Shown here: piece after piece, positions 41,204 through 48,824 of the stretch
Layout of the letters: each line of letters starts with the position of its first letter
How positions within the stretch are numbered: position 1 is the first letter of the stretch
Assembly (NCBI RefSeq): GCF_019890635.1
Contig: NZ_JAIOAB010000029.1
Location: 20,482 to 84,481 of the forward strand
DNA from: Streptomyces sennicomposti
Lineage (GTDB): Bacteria > Actinomycetota > Actinomycetes > Streptomycetales > Streptomycetaceae
Reading direction: 5' to 3'
Length of the DNA: 64,000 nt
Position numbers and translations under genes: made by a program
Notes under the pieces: generated by a model
Database searches by the model: none
The model's input: only the letters and a program-made list of their open reading frames with translations
What the model was told of the DNA's origin: nothing

Positions 41204-42634
41204 TCAGACTCCAGCGGGCGTGGGGGCGGCGGCGTCGGTCAGGTCGGCCGGGGAGGCCAGGTGGCCGAGGACCGCGGTGGCGGCGGCGACCTGCGGGGAC
41301 ACCAGGTGGGTGCGGCCGCCCTTGCCCTGCCGGCCCTCGAAGTTGCGGTTGGAGGTGGAGGCGGAGCGCTCGCCGGGGGCCAGCTGGTCGGGGTTCATGC
41401 CCAGGCACATGGAGCAGCCCGCGTGCCGCCATTCGGCGCCGGCCTCCTTGAAGACCACGTCCAGGCCCTCGGAGACGGCCTGCAGACCGACCCGCGCGGA
41501 GCCGGGGACGACCAGCATCCGTACGCCGTCGGCGACTTTGCGGCCCCGCACGATGTCGGCGGCGGCGCGCAGGTCCTCGATGCGGCCGTTGGTGCACGAG
41601 CCTACGAAGACGGTGTCCACCTTGATGGAGCGCAGCGGCTGCCCGGCGTCCAACCCCATGTACTCCAGGGCCTTTTCGGCGGCCAGGCGCTCCGAAGCGT
41701 CTTCGTACGAGGCCGGGTCGGGGACGGCGGCCGAAAGCGGCGCGCCCTGGCCGGGGTTGGTGCCCCAGGTGACGAACGGGGACAGCTCGGCGGCGTCGAT
41801 GACGACCTCGGCGTCGAAGACGGCGTCGTCGTCCGTCCGCAGCGTCTTCCAGTACGCGACGGCGGCGTCCCAGTCCTCGCCCTCGGGGGCGTGCGGGCGG
41901 CCCTGGAGATAGGCGAAGGTGGTCTCGTCCGGGGCGATCATGCCCGCGCGGGCGCCGGCCTCGATCGACATGTTGCAGATGGTCATGCGGGCCTCCATCG
42001 AGAGCTTCTCGATGGCGGAGCCGCGGTACTCCAGGACGTAGCCCTGGCCGCCGCCGGTGCCGATCCGGGCGATGATCGCCAGGATGAGGTCCTTGGCGGT
42101 GACGCCCTCGGGCAGTTCGCCCTCGACGGTGATCGCCATGGTCTTGGGGCGGGCCATCGGCAGCGTCTGGGTGGCCAGCACGTGCTCCACCTGGGAGGTG
42201 CCGATGCCGAACGCCAGCGCGCCGAAGGCGCCGTGCGTGGAGGTGTGCGAGTCGCCGCAGACGACGGTGGTGCCGGGCTGGGTCAGGCCGAGCTGGGGGC
42301 CGACCACGTGCACGACGCCCTGCTCGACGTCGCCCAGCGGGTGCAGCCGTACGCCGAAGTCCGCGCAGTTCTTGCGCAGCGTCTCCAGCTGAGCGCGGGA
42401 GACCGGGTCCGCGATGGGCTTGTCGATGTCGAGGGTGGGGGTGTTGTGGTCCTCGGTGGCGATGGTCAGGTCGAGCCGGCGCACACCGCGCCCGCTCTTG
42501 CGGAGGCCGTCGAAGGCCTGGGGGCTGGTCACCTCGTGCAGCAGGTGCAGATCGATGAAGAGGAGGTCGGGCTCGCCCTCGGCGCGCCGGACGACGTGGT
42601 CGTCCCAGACCTTCTCCGCGAGTGTCCTACCCAT
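41204..42634 (-). CDS. leuC: 3-isopropylmalate dehydratase large subunit
   Basis: A 476-residue aconitase-family large subunit starting MGRTLAEKVWDDHVVRR. The three iron-sulphur cluster cysteines are in FVGSCTNGRIEDLR at about residue 350 and in AGCSMCLGMNPDQ near 410. CGDSHTSTHGAFGALAFGIG at about 140-159 is the conserved substrate-binding segment. The ATG at 42634 has a GGAGGGAAAG ribosome-binding site. It is the first gene of leuCD and divergent from ndgR, which is known to regulate leuCD in Streptomyces. Confidence 0.97.
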   Translation of the reverse strand: MGRTLAEKVWDDHVVRRAEGEPDLLFIDLHLLHEVTSPQAFDGLRKSGRGVRRLDLTIATEDHNTPTLDIDKPIADPVSRAQLETLRKNCADFGVRLHPLGDVEQGVVHVVGPQLGLTQPGTTVVCGDSHTSTHGAFGALAFGIGTSQVEHVLATQTLPMARPKTMAITVEGELPEGVTAKDLILAIIARIGTGGGQGYVLEYRGSAIEKLSMEARMTICNMSIEAGARAGMIAPDETTFAYLQGRPHAPEGEDWDAAVAYWKTLRTDDDAVFDAEVVIDAAELSPFVTWGTNPGQGAPLSAAVPDPASYEDASERLAAEKALEYMGLDAGQPLRSIKVDTVFVGSCTNGRIEDLRAAADIVRGRKVADGVRMLVVPGSARVGLQAVSEGLDVVFKEAGAEWRHAGCSMCLGMNPDQLAPGERSASTSNRNFEGRQGKGGRTHLVSPQVAAATAVLGHLASPADLTDAAAPTPAGV

Positions 42635-42787
42635 CGCTTTCCCTCCGGCCGGACGCACCAGTGCGCCGGCCCAACTAGAGATCTTGAGGAGGCGGCACCG
42701 CGCCCCCCTACGGGCAGCCGCCGCCGGACCCGCCGGTCCACGGGCCGCTGATTACCAGGGTGGCGTGTTCCACGGAAAATTGAACTT

Positions 42788-42808
42788 GCGTTTCACAGAG
42801 TGAGACGC
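42788..42808. promoter_or_regulatory. Dyad operator between leuC and ndgR
   Basis: GCGTTTCAC (42788-42796) and GTGAGACGC (42800-42808) are inverted, matching at 8 of 9 bases, with a three-base spacer, ending 12 bases before the ndgR start. It is the natural candidate for the NdgR site controlling leuCD and autoregulation. Confidence 0.65.
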
Positions 42809-42820
42809 GAGTATCGTTGC

Positions 42821-43537
42821 ATGGACAACAGTAGCGGCGTCGGCGTCCTGGACAAGGCAGCCCTTGTCCTGAGCGCCCTGGAGTCCGGTCCGGCCACCCT
42901 CGCGGGTCTGGTCGCGGCCACCGGACTGGCACGACCCACGGCCCACCGGCTGGCCGTGGCCCTGGAACACCACCGCATGGTGGCACGCGACATGCAGGGC
43001 CGTTTCATTCTCGGCCCCCGGCTCGCGGAACTGGCCGCGGCGGCCGGCGAGGACCGTCTCCTCGCCACCGCGGGCCCGGTGCTCACGCATCTCAGGGACG
43101 TCACCGGCGAGAGCGCGCAGCTCTATCGCCGCCAGGGCGACATGCGCATCTGCGTCGCCGCCGCCGAGCGCCTGTCCGGTCTGCGGGACACGGTCCCGGT
43201 CGGCTCCACGCTCACCATGAAGGCCGGCTCCTCCGCCCAGGTCCTGATGGCCTGGGAGGAGCCCGAGCGCCTGCACCGGGGCCTGCAGGGGGCCCGCTTC
43301 ACGGCGACGGCCCTGTCGGGCGTACGGCGGCGCGGGTGGGCGCAGTCGATCGGCGAGCGCGAGCCGGGCGTCGCCTCGGTCTCCGCGCCCGTGCGCGGCC
43401 CCTCCAACCGCGTGGTGGCCGCCGTCTCGGTCTCCGGACCGATCGAGCGCCTGACCCGCCACCCCGGCCGGATGCACGCCCAGGCGGTCATCGACGCCGC
43501 CGCCCGCCTCTCCGAGGCGCTGCGCCGCTCCGCCTGA
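42821..43537 (+). CDS. ndgR: IclR-family regulator NdgR
   Basis: A 238-residue IclR-type regulator starting MDNSSGVGVLDKAALVLSAL. The N-terminal winged helix is at about 10-70 (GLVAATGLARPTAHRLAVAL), and the C-terminal effector domain at about 80-235 carries LRDTVPVGSTLTMKAGSSAQ. In Streptomyces NdgR controls leucine and other amino-acid genes, and its divergence from leuCD is conserved. The ATG at 42821 was chosen over an in-frame upstream codon inside the dyad. A terminator-like hairpin follows at 43653. Confidence 0.95.
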   Translation: MDNSSGVGVLDKAALVLSALESGPATLAGLVAATGLARPTAHRLAVALEHHRMVARDMQGRFILGPRLAELAAAAGEDRLLATAGPVLTHLRDVTGESAQLYRRQGDMRICVAAAERLSGLRDTVPVGSTLTMKAGSSAQVLMAWEEPERLHRGLQGARFTATALSGVRRRGWAQSIGEREPGVASVSAPVRGPSNRVVAAVSVSGPIERLTRHPGRMHAQAVIDAAARLSEALRRSA

Positions 43538-43652
43538 CCCGCTCCCCGCTCCTCCCCCCAGGCCCTGTCGGGCGGCGGCCTCAACGCCGCGGCGCCGCAG
43601 CCGACGGACCGCACGACGACACCCGCACCCGTATCGAGCCGCCCGAGGCGGC

Positions 43653-43681
43653 CCCCGAGTCCCGTCCCCTCGGACTCGGGG
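43653..43681 (+). terminator. Hairpin downstream of ndgR
   Basis: CCCCGAGTCC (43653-43662) and GGACTCGGGG (43672-43681) form a perfect 10-bp stem with a nine-base loop, 115 bases past the ndgR stop. Confidence 0.65.
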
Positions 43682-43982
43682 ACCGCCTCTCTCGTTCAGC
43701 GGCGCGTCACCGCGGGGTGCCGCACCGCGCTCAGGCCGGGTCCGGGCCGCCGCCCCGGAGCGGTGGGCGAGCCGGTCCGCGAGGTGGTGCCGGAGCACGC
43801 GGACGACGACTTTCCCTGGGCCGCACGATTCGGCTGGGCTGCGGCTGCGGGACCGAACTGCTCGTGCCGTACGCCGAGTTGGCGTACCGGACGGCGCGGG
43901 AGGAGGAGTCGGTCGGGCGGTACGGCTTCGACCAGCCGTCCCGGGATGCGCCGGCCGTGCGCGGCCGACGCCGGGAACGCCG

Positions 43983-44010
43983 AAGGCCCTCCGCCGAAGC
44001 GAAGGGCCTT
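43983..44010 (-). terminator. Terminator of the tRNA cluster
   Basis: AAGGCCCT (43983-43990) and AGGGCCTT (44003-44010) form a stem just past the last tRNA-Glu on the minus strand. Confidence 0.6.
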
Positions 44011-44016
44011 CCTCTG

Positions 44017-44089
44017 TACCCCCGACCGGATTCGAACCGGCGCTACCGCCTTGAGAGGGCGGCGTGCTAGGCCGCTACACAACGGGGGC
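44017..44089 (-). tRNA. tRNA-Glu (CTC)
   Basis: A 73-base cloverleaf: acceptor GCCCCCG with CGGGGGT plus discriminator A, anticodon CTC flanked by CCGCC and GGCGG, and the T arm GCCGGTTCGAATCCGGT. CCA is not encoded. Confidence 0.97.
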
Positions 44090-44133
44090 GTGGACACTGC
44101 AAGCGCTTAAAACCGCATCGCCGCAGGTCCAAG

Positions 44134-44205
44134 CTGGTCTACCTGGACTCGAACCAAGACTAACTGAACCAGAATCAGTCGTGCTGCCAATTACACCATA
44201 GACCA
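44134..44205 (-). tRNA. tRNA-Gln (CTG)
   Basis: A 72-base cloverleaf: acceptor TGGTCTA with TAGACCA plus discriminator G, anticodon loop ATTCTGGTT with CTG, and the T arm TTGGTTCGAGTCCAG. Confidence 0.97.
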
Positions 44206-44225
44206 ATGATGGTTTAGACCAGTCG

Positions 44226-44298
44226 TACCCCCGACCGGATTCGAACCGGCGCTACCGCCTTGAGAGGGCGGCGTGCTAGGCCGCTACACAACGGGGGC
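44226..44298 (-). tRNA. tRNA-Glu (CTC), second copy
   Basis: Identical through the whole 73 bases to the tRNA-Glu at 44017-44089. Confidence 0.97.
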
Positions 44299-44360
44299 CC
44301 TAGCGATCCTGCATCGGAAACAACGGGTGCGACCCGGATTGTTCCCGCGGGAAGGATCTG

Positions 44361-44433
44361 TACCCCCGACCGGATTCGAACCGGCGCTACTGCCTTGAGA
44401 GGGCAGCGTGCTAGGCCGCTACACAACGGGGGC
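44361..44433 (-). tRNA. tRNA-Glu (CTC), third copy
   Basis: As the other two except for a compensated base pair in the anticodon stem (CTGCC with GGCAG), so the fold is conserved. Confidence 0.97.
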
Positions 44434-44475
44434 TTGCGGATGTGATCCGCGGTTGCAGATTGAAGCATCTGCGAG

Positions 44476-44547
44476 CTGGCCTACCTGGACTCGAACCAAG
44501 ACTAACTGAACCAGAATCAGTCGTGCTGCCAATTACACCATAGGCCA
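44476..44547 (-). tRNA. tRNA-Gln (CTG), second copy
   Basis: Same fold and anticodon as 44134-44205, with a compensated acceptor pair (TGGCCTA with TAGGCCA). It is the first tRNA in the direction of transcription. Confidence 0.97.
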
Positions 44548-44638
44548 CTGGAACGCAAGCCCCTGAGGGGTTCTTGTTCTAGTACTGCGCTCCGGGTTTC
44601 CGGCCTTCCGGCCCGTTCCCCGCGGCGCAGGAAGAACA

Positions 44639-45394
44639 TTACCTGAAGGTGGACGGGGCTCCAAAACGACTATCCGTGCCGAGCGTCGCCGGGAGTTCGG
44701 CGAGGGGGGAGATCCGGCGCGGACCGCCCTCGGCGTCACCGAGGGTGTGCACGCCGTCACGGTCGATCCAGATCGAGAGCAGTCCCGCCTCGTGGGCGCC
44801 CCGGCCGTCGATCTCCGGGTGGTCCCCCACGTACGCCACCTGGTGCGGCGGGAGTTCCAGCGCCTCGCAGGCCGCGTGGAACGCCGCGGCGGCCGGCTTG
44901 GACACGCCCAGCTCCGCGGCGCACAGCAGCACCTCGAAGCGGTCGCGCACCCCGAGGACGGTCAGCTTGTGCTCCTGGACCCGGAGATTGGAGTTGGACA
45001 GCACGGCGTGCCGGTGGCTGGCGGCGAGGGCGTCCAGGACGGGCAGCACGTCCGGGAAGAGCGCCCAGGCGGCCTCGTAGTGGCGCAGATAACGCCCGAA
45101 CCATTCCTCGGCCTCGGCGTCGGTCAGCTCCGGCCGGCCGAGGAAGACCCGCACCCGGTCCCGGCGCTGCTCCTCGAAGGTCGCCTCGCCCGCCGCGAAC
45201 CGCGCCCACTGCTCGTCGGTGATCCGCCGCCAGTGCGCGAGGGCCTCCTCCGCGTCGCCGTACCGCTCCAGCAGGCGCTCGGCCAGCAGATGCGCGCGCA
45301 TCCCGGCCCGGTCGGCCGTGGTGTAGTCGAAGAGGGTGTCGTCCACGTCCCACAGAACGGCTCGGATCTCCGGCAGCGCGGGCTGGCTGGTCAT
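44639..45394 (-). CDS. HAD-family hydrolase
   Basis: A 251-residue haloacid dehalogenase-type phosphatase. Motif I is WDVDDTLFDY at about residue 15 with both catalytic aspartates, motif II HAVLSNSNL near 133, motif III lysine in LGVSKPAAAAFHAA near 165, and motif IV YVGDHPEIDGRGAHEAG near 190. The cap region lies between I and II. It follows gltX on the minus strand with about 130 bp and a terminator between them. The substrate cannot be told. Confidence 0.93.
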   Translation of the reverse strand: MTSQPALPEIRAVLWDVDDTLFDYTTADRAGMRAHLLAERLLERYGDAEEALAHWRRITDEQWARFAAGEATFEEQRRDRVRVFLGRPELTDAEAEEWFGRYLRHYEAAWALFPDVLPVLDALAASHRHAVLSNSNLRVQEHKLTVLGVRDRFEVLLCAAELGVSKPAAAAFHAACEALELPPHQVAYVGDHPEIDGRGAHEAGLLSIWIDRDGVHTLGDAEGGPRRISPLAELPATLGTDSRFGAPSTFR

Positions 45395-45469
45395 GTCTTC
45401 GACCGTACCGCGGCACCCGGCGCCGGCGGGCGGTCCGCCCGGACGGCGAGATCGCCCGGACAACGCGCG

Positions 45470-45500
45470 GGGGCGGCCCCCGGTGACCGGGAGCCGCCCC
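45470..45500 (-). terminator. Terminator after gltX
   Basis: GGGGCGGC and GCCGCCCC form the outer stem and CCCGG with CCGGG the inner one, separated by single mismatched bases. It lies just past the gltX stop. Confidence 0.75.
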
Positions 45501-45525
45501 TGGTGAGCGCGCGGGCGCGGTGGCG

Positions 45526-47040
45526 TCAGGCCGCGAGCCTGGCCAGCGCCGCGTCGATGCGGGCCAGCGTCTTCTCCTCGCCCAGGACCTGCAGGGACTC
45601 GAAGAGGGGCAGGCCGACCGTGCGGCCGGTGACGGCGACGCGGACCGGGGCCTGCGCCTTGCCGAGCTTGAGGCCGTGCGCCTCGCCGGCGGCCAGGACG
45701 GCCTCCTTCAGCGACTCGGCCGACGTCCAGTCCGCGGCCGAGAGCTTCTCGCGGGCGGTGCGCAGCAGGGCGTCCGAGCCCTCCTTCATCGCCTTCGTCC
45801 AGCTGGCCTCGTCGAAGACGGGCTCGGGCAGGAACAGGAAGTCGACGTTGTCGGTGATCTCGGAGAGGACCTTCAGACGGGTCTGCGCGTGCGGCGCGAT
45901 CGCCTGCCACTTGGCCTCGTCGAAGTCCTCCGGCGCCCACGGCGCGAAGGGGGCCCTCAGCCAGGGCGCGCAGCGCTCGGTGAAGTCCTTCACATCGAGC
46001 ATGCGGATGTGGTCGGCGTTGATCGCCTCGCACTTCTTGAGGTCGAAGCGCGCCGGGTTGGGGTTGACGTCCGTGATGTCGAAGGCCGCGACCATCTCCT
46101 CGATCGAGAAGATGTCCTGGTCGGCCGAGAGCGACCAGCCGAGCAGGGAGAGGTAGTTGAGCAGGCCCTCGGGCAGGAAGCCGCGCTCGCGGTAGAGGTT
46201 GAGCGAGGACTGCGGATCGCGCTTGGAGAGCTTCTTGTTGCCCTCGCCCATCACGTACGGCAGGTGGCCGAAGGCGGGGATCTCCTTGGCGACGCCCAGC
46301 TCGATCAGCGCCTTGTACAGGGCGATCTGGCGCGGGGTGGAGGAGAGCAGGTCCTCGCCGCGCAGGATGTGGGTGATCTCCATCAGCGCGTCGTCGACCG
46401 GGTTGACGAGCGTGTAGAGGGGGGCGCCGTTGGCGCGGACGATGCCGTAGTCCGGGACGTTCTCCGGGAGGTAGGTGATCTCGCCGCGGACCAGGTCCGT
46501 GAAGGTGATCGTCTCGTCGGGCATCCGGAAGCGGACGATGGGGGTGCGGCCCTGCGCCTGGTACTCCGCGACCTGCGCCTCGCTCAGCTCGCGGCAGTGG
46601 CCGTCGTAGCCGGAGGGCTTGCCGGCGGCGCGGGCGGCCTCGCGGCGGGCGTCCAGCTCCTCCTGCGAGCAGTAGCAGTGGTAGGCGTGGCCGGCGTCCA
46701 GCAGCTTCCGCGCGACGTCCCGGTAGACGTCCATGCGCTGCGACTGGCGGTAGGGGGCGTGCGGGCCGCCGACCTCGGGGCCCTCGTCCCAGTCGAAGCC
46801 CAGCCAGCGCATCGCGTCGAGCAGCTGGTTGTAGGACTCCTCGGAGTCGCGGGCCGCGTCGGTGTCCTCGATGCGGAAAACGAGGGTGCCCTGGTGGTGG
46901 CGGGCGAACGCCCAGTTGAACAGGGCGGTGCGGACCAGCCCCACGTGGGGGTTACCGGTGGGCGAGGGACAGAAACGGACACGCGGGGGTGCCCCCTGTC
47001 CGAGCGCCGTCGAGGACTTGGGGGATGGTGCGCTAGCCAC
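45526..47040 (-). CDS. gltX: Glutamyl-tRNA synthetase
   Basis: A 504-residue class I synthetase that charges tRNA-Glu. The HIGH-type motif is CPSPTGNPHVGLVRTALFNW near residue 30, and the KMSKS-type motif is NKKLSKRDPQSS near 265. FRIEDTDAARD and ILRGEDLLSSTPRQIALY are further conserved blocks. The GTG at 47040 overlaps the stop of the FAH-family gene; an in-frame TTG nine bases earlier is possible. Streptomycetes generally lack GlnRS, so this enzyme probably also mischarges tRNA-Gln for GatCAB, which fits the tRNA-Glu/Gln cluster just downstream. Confidence 0.97.
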   Translation of the reverse strand: MASAPSPKSSTALGQGAPPRVRFCPSPTGNPHVGLVRTALFNWAFARHHQGTLVFRIEDTDAARDSEESYNQLLDAMRWLGFDWDEGPEVGGPHAPYRQSQRMDVYRDVARKLLDAGHAYHCYCSQEELDARREAARAAGKPSGYDGHCRELSEAQVAEYQAQGRTPIVRFRMPDETITFTDLVRGEITYLPENVPDYGIVRANGAPLYTLVNPVDDALMEITHILRGEDLLSSTPRQIALYKALIELGVAKEIPAFGHLPYVMGEGNKKLSKRDPQSSLNLYRERGFLPEGLLNYLSLLGWSLSADQDIFSIEEMVAAFDITDVNPNPARFDLKKCEAINADHIRMLDVKDFTERCAPWLRAPFAPWAPEDFDEAKWQAIAPHAQTRLKVLSEITDNVDFLFLPEPVFDEASWTKAMKEGSDALLRTAREKLSAADWTSAESLKEAVLAAGEAHGLKLGKAQAPVRVAVTGRTVGLPLFESLQVLGEEKTLARIDAALARLAA

Positions 47041-47818
47041 GCTTGACAACCTTGTTGGTGAGAGTGCCGATGCCTTCGATGGTGACGGCGACGTCGTCGC
47101 CGACGTTCAGGGGGCCGACCCCTGCCGGGGTGCCCGTGAGGATCACGTCGCCGGGAAGCAGCGTCATGGCCTCGGAGATGTTGACGATCAGATCCTCGAT
47201 GGGGTGGATCATCTCGCTGGTGCGGCCCAGCTGCCGCTGCTCGCCGTTGACGGTGAGCTGGATGGTCAGGTCGCCCGCGGCGGCGAGGTCGATGCCGGTC
47301 TCCACCCAGGGGCCGAGCGGGCAGGAGCTGTCGAAGCCCTTGGCCCGGGCCCACTGCTTCTCGCGGCGCTGGACGTCGCGGGCGGTGACGTCGTTGGCGC
47401 AGGTGTAGCCGAAGATCACGTCCTTGACGCGGTCGCGCGGGACCTCGCGGCACATGCGGCCGATGACGACGGCCAGCTCGGCCTCGTGGTGCAGTTCCTC
47501 CGAGAAGGAGGGGTACTGGATGGGGTCGCCGGGGCCGATCACCGAGGTGGACGGCTTGAAGAAGGCGAACGGCGCGTCGGGGACCTCGTTGCCGAGTTCG
47601 CGGGCGTGCTCGGCGTAGTTGCGGCCGAAGGCGACGACCTTGTTGGGGAGCACCGGCGGCAGCAGCCGTACCTTGCTCAGCGGCACCTTGGTGCCGGAGA
47701 GCTCGAAGTCCGCGAACGGGATGCCCTTGATGATGTCGAGGACGAGCTGGTCCGGCTGGTCGCCCTCGACCGCGCCGAAGGCGACGTTCCCGTCGATGGA
47801 GAACCTGGCGATGCGCAC
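47033..47818 (-). CDS. Fumarylacetoacetate hydrolase-family protein
   Basis: A 261-residue FAH-fold hydrolase/decarboxylase. Metal-binding acidic residues are in SEELHHEAELAVVIGRMC at about 105-120 (HxE...E), with GYTCANDVTARDVQRREKQW and GDVILTGTPAGVGPLNVGDD as the other hallmarks. Relatives act on 2-oxo acids in aromatic degradation or as oxaloacetate decarboxylases; the substrate is unknown. It lies upstream of and overlaps gltX, the normal Streptomyces order, so they are probably co-transcribed. Confidence 0.95.
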   Translation of the reverse strand: MRIARFSIDGNVAFGAVEGDQPDQLVLDIIKGIPFADFELSGTKVPLSKVRLLPPVLPNKVVAFGRNYAEHARELGNEVPDAPFAFFKPSTSVIGPGDPIQYPSFSEELHHEAELAVVIGRMCREVPRDRVKDVIFGYTCANDVTARDVQRREKQWARAKGFDSSCPLGPWVETGIDLAAAGDLTIQLTVNGEQRQLGRTSEMIHPIEDLIVNISEAMTLLPGDVILTGTPAGVGPLNVGDDVAVTIEGIGTLTNKVVKRG

Positions 47819-48034
47819 GGGTTGCTTGGCCCCTTGACTGAGCTGGCTGGAGTCTGACGCTCCAGGCTAGCGCGGCACGGGCCCCGCATCCCGCGCATTA
47901 CGTGGCCCGGGCAGCGGGTCACGGGGCCGGGAGGCGCCGGGGCCGGACGCGCGAGAGGGGCGCCCCCGGGGCCGGGGGCGCCCCTCTCGCGGTGCGCGGC
48001 GGGCCGGTTGAGCGGTTCGCCGTCCGGGCGCGTA

Positions 48035-48223
48035 CTACTCCGCGACGGAGGCGGCGACCGGGGCCTCCATCAGGACGGTGCGCCGGGGATTGGCGGTCTG
48101 GGCGGGGAGGGTGACGGAGTGCTCCGGCAGTTCCGGGGTCTGCAGCGCTTCGGCGTCCTCGAGGTGCGCCAGCGTCGTGCGCCGGGGGTTGGCTATGGTG
48201 CGGAACATCATCGTCGTCTTCAC
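48035..48223 (-). CDS. Small protein with two ANPRRT repeats (62 aa)
   Basis: A 62-residue protein, GTG start at 48223 (MKTTMMFRTIANPRRTTLAH). The motif ANPRRT appears twice, at about residues 11-16 and 44-49, each followed by a short hydrophobic stretch. Between them lies an acidic, Leu/Pro-rich segment (EDAEALQTPELPEHS). It has no membrane helix or cysteine. The ribosome-binding site is weak, and the second Met (residue 5) could also serve. An AT-richer dyad at 48301-48316 lies upstream. I do not recognise the family. Confidence 0.6.
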   Translation of the reverse strand: MKTTMMFRTIANPRRTTLAHLEDAEALQTPELPEHSVTLPAQTANPRRTVLMEAPVAASVAE

Positions 48224-48824
48224 GGTTGTCTCAAGACCTTGTCGTCTACGGGCGCCGGGAGCGGTCGGACGGGCCCCCGCGCGCGAGGTTGGCAGAGTTA
48301 CGCCTTATGTAAAGCGTCAGGCTAAACATGCAATTCCCGGCCCAAGACGTGAAGAGACCGTGATCTCCATGTGAGTTTGCTCACGGAGCTATCGACAATC
48401 CGGACAATTGCCAGGCGGCCCCCACCCCACCGAATCGGACATTCGCTCCCTGAAGTAATCATTCCGCTCCCGATCATGGCGACTGGGACACCTGCGGCCG
48501 CTCACCAGGTCGTAGGCATATGTCCGTAATGCGGGAGATCACTTTCCACCACCGGTAACCCGCCACTCACGTGGTGTCACAGAGGTCACAGCATGGCCCA
48601 CATGCCTTGTTGGAGATCCTGCACTGTGCTGGAATGCCACGGACCGCCGCAGGATCGAGCCGGCGCGCAGGGGGCGCAACGCAGCGCCGAGTGGCGGCGA
48701 GACAGGGGGAGCAGCGCCGGTCACTCACGACCACCCGGGGAACGTTTTCAGGGCGTTCCCCACGACGCCGACACCGTCCTTCCGCTCGCGCGGGAGGGCG
48801 CCTGGTCCAGAGGTTGCGACGCTA
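48224..48824. other. Intergenic, 601 bp, upstream of cvn1
   Basis: The left end holds the upstream DNA of the 62-residue gene, including CGCCTTATGTAAAGCG at 48301-48316. The middle is comparatively AT-rich (48330-48600) and probably contains the cvnA1 promoter. No other gene was recognised. Confidence 0.5.

Larger units (their letters stand above)
43538..44016. other. Intergenic, 479 bp, possible gene remnant
   Basis: It contains the ndgR hairpin. Further right, in different frames, lie peptide fragments such as GEPVREVVPEHADDDFP (about 43765-43815) and LGCGCGTELLVPYAELAY (about 43829-43885), which look like parts of one broken gene. No intact gene is supported. It ends at the tRNA cluster terminator (43983-44010). 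Confidence 0.4.
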
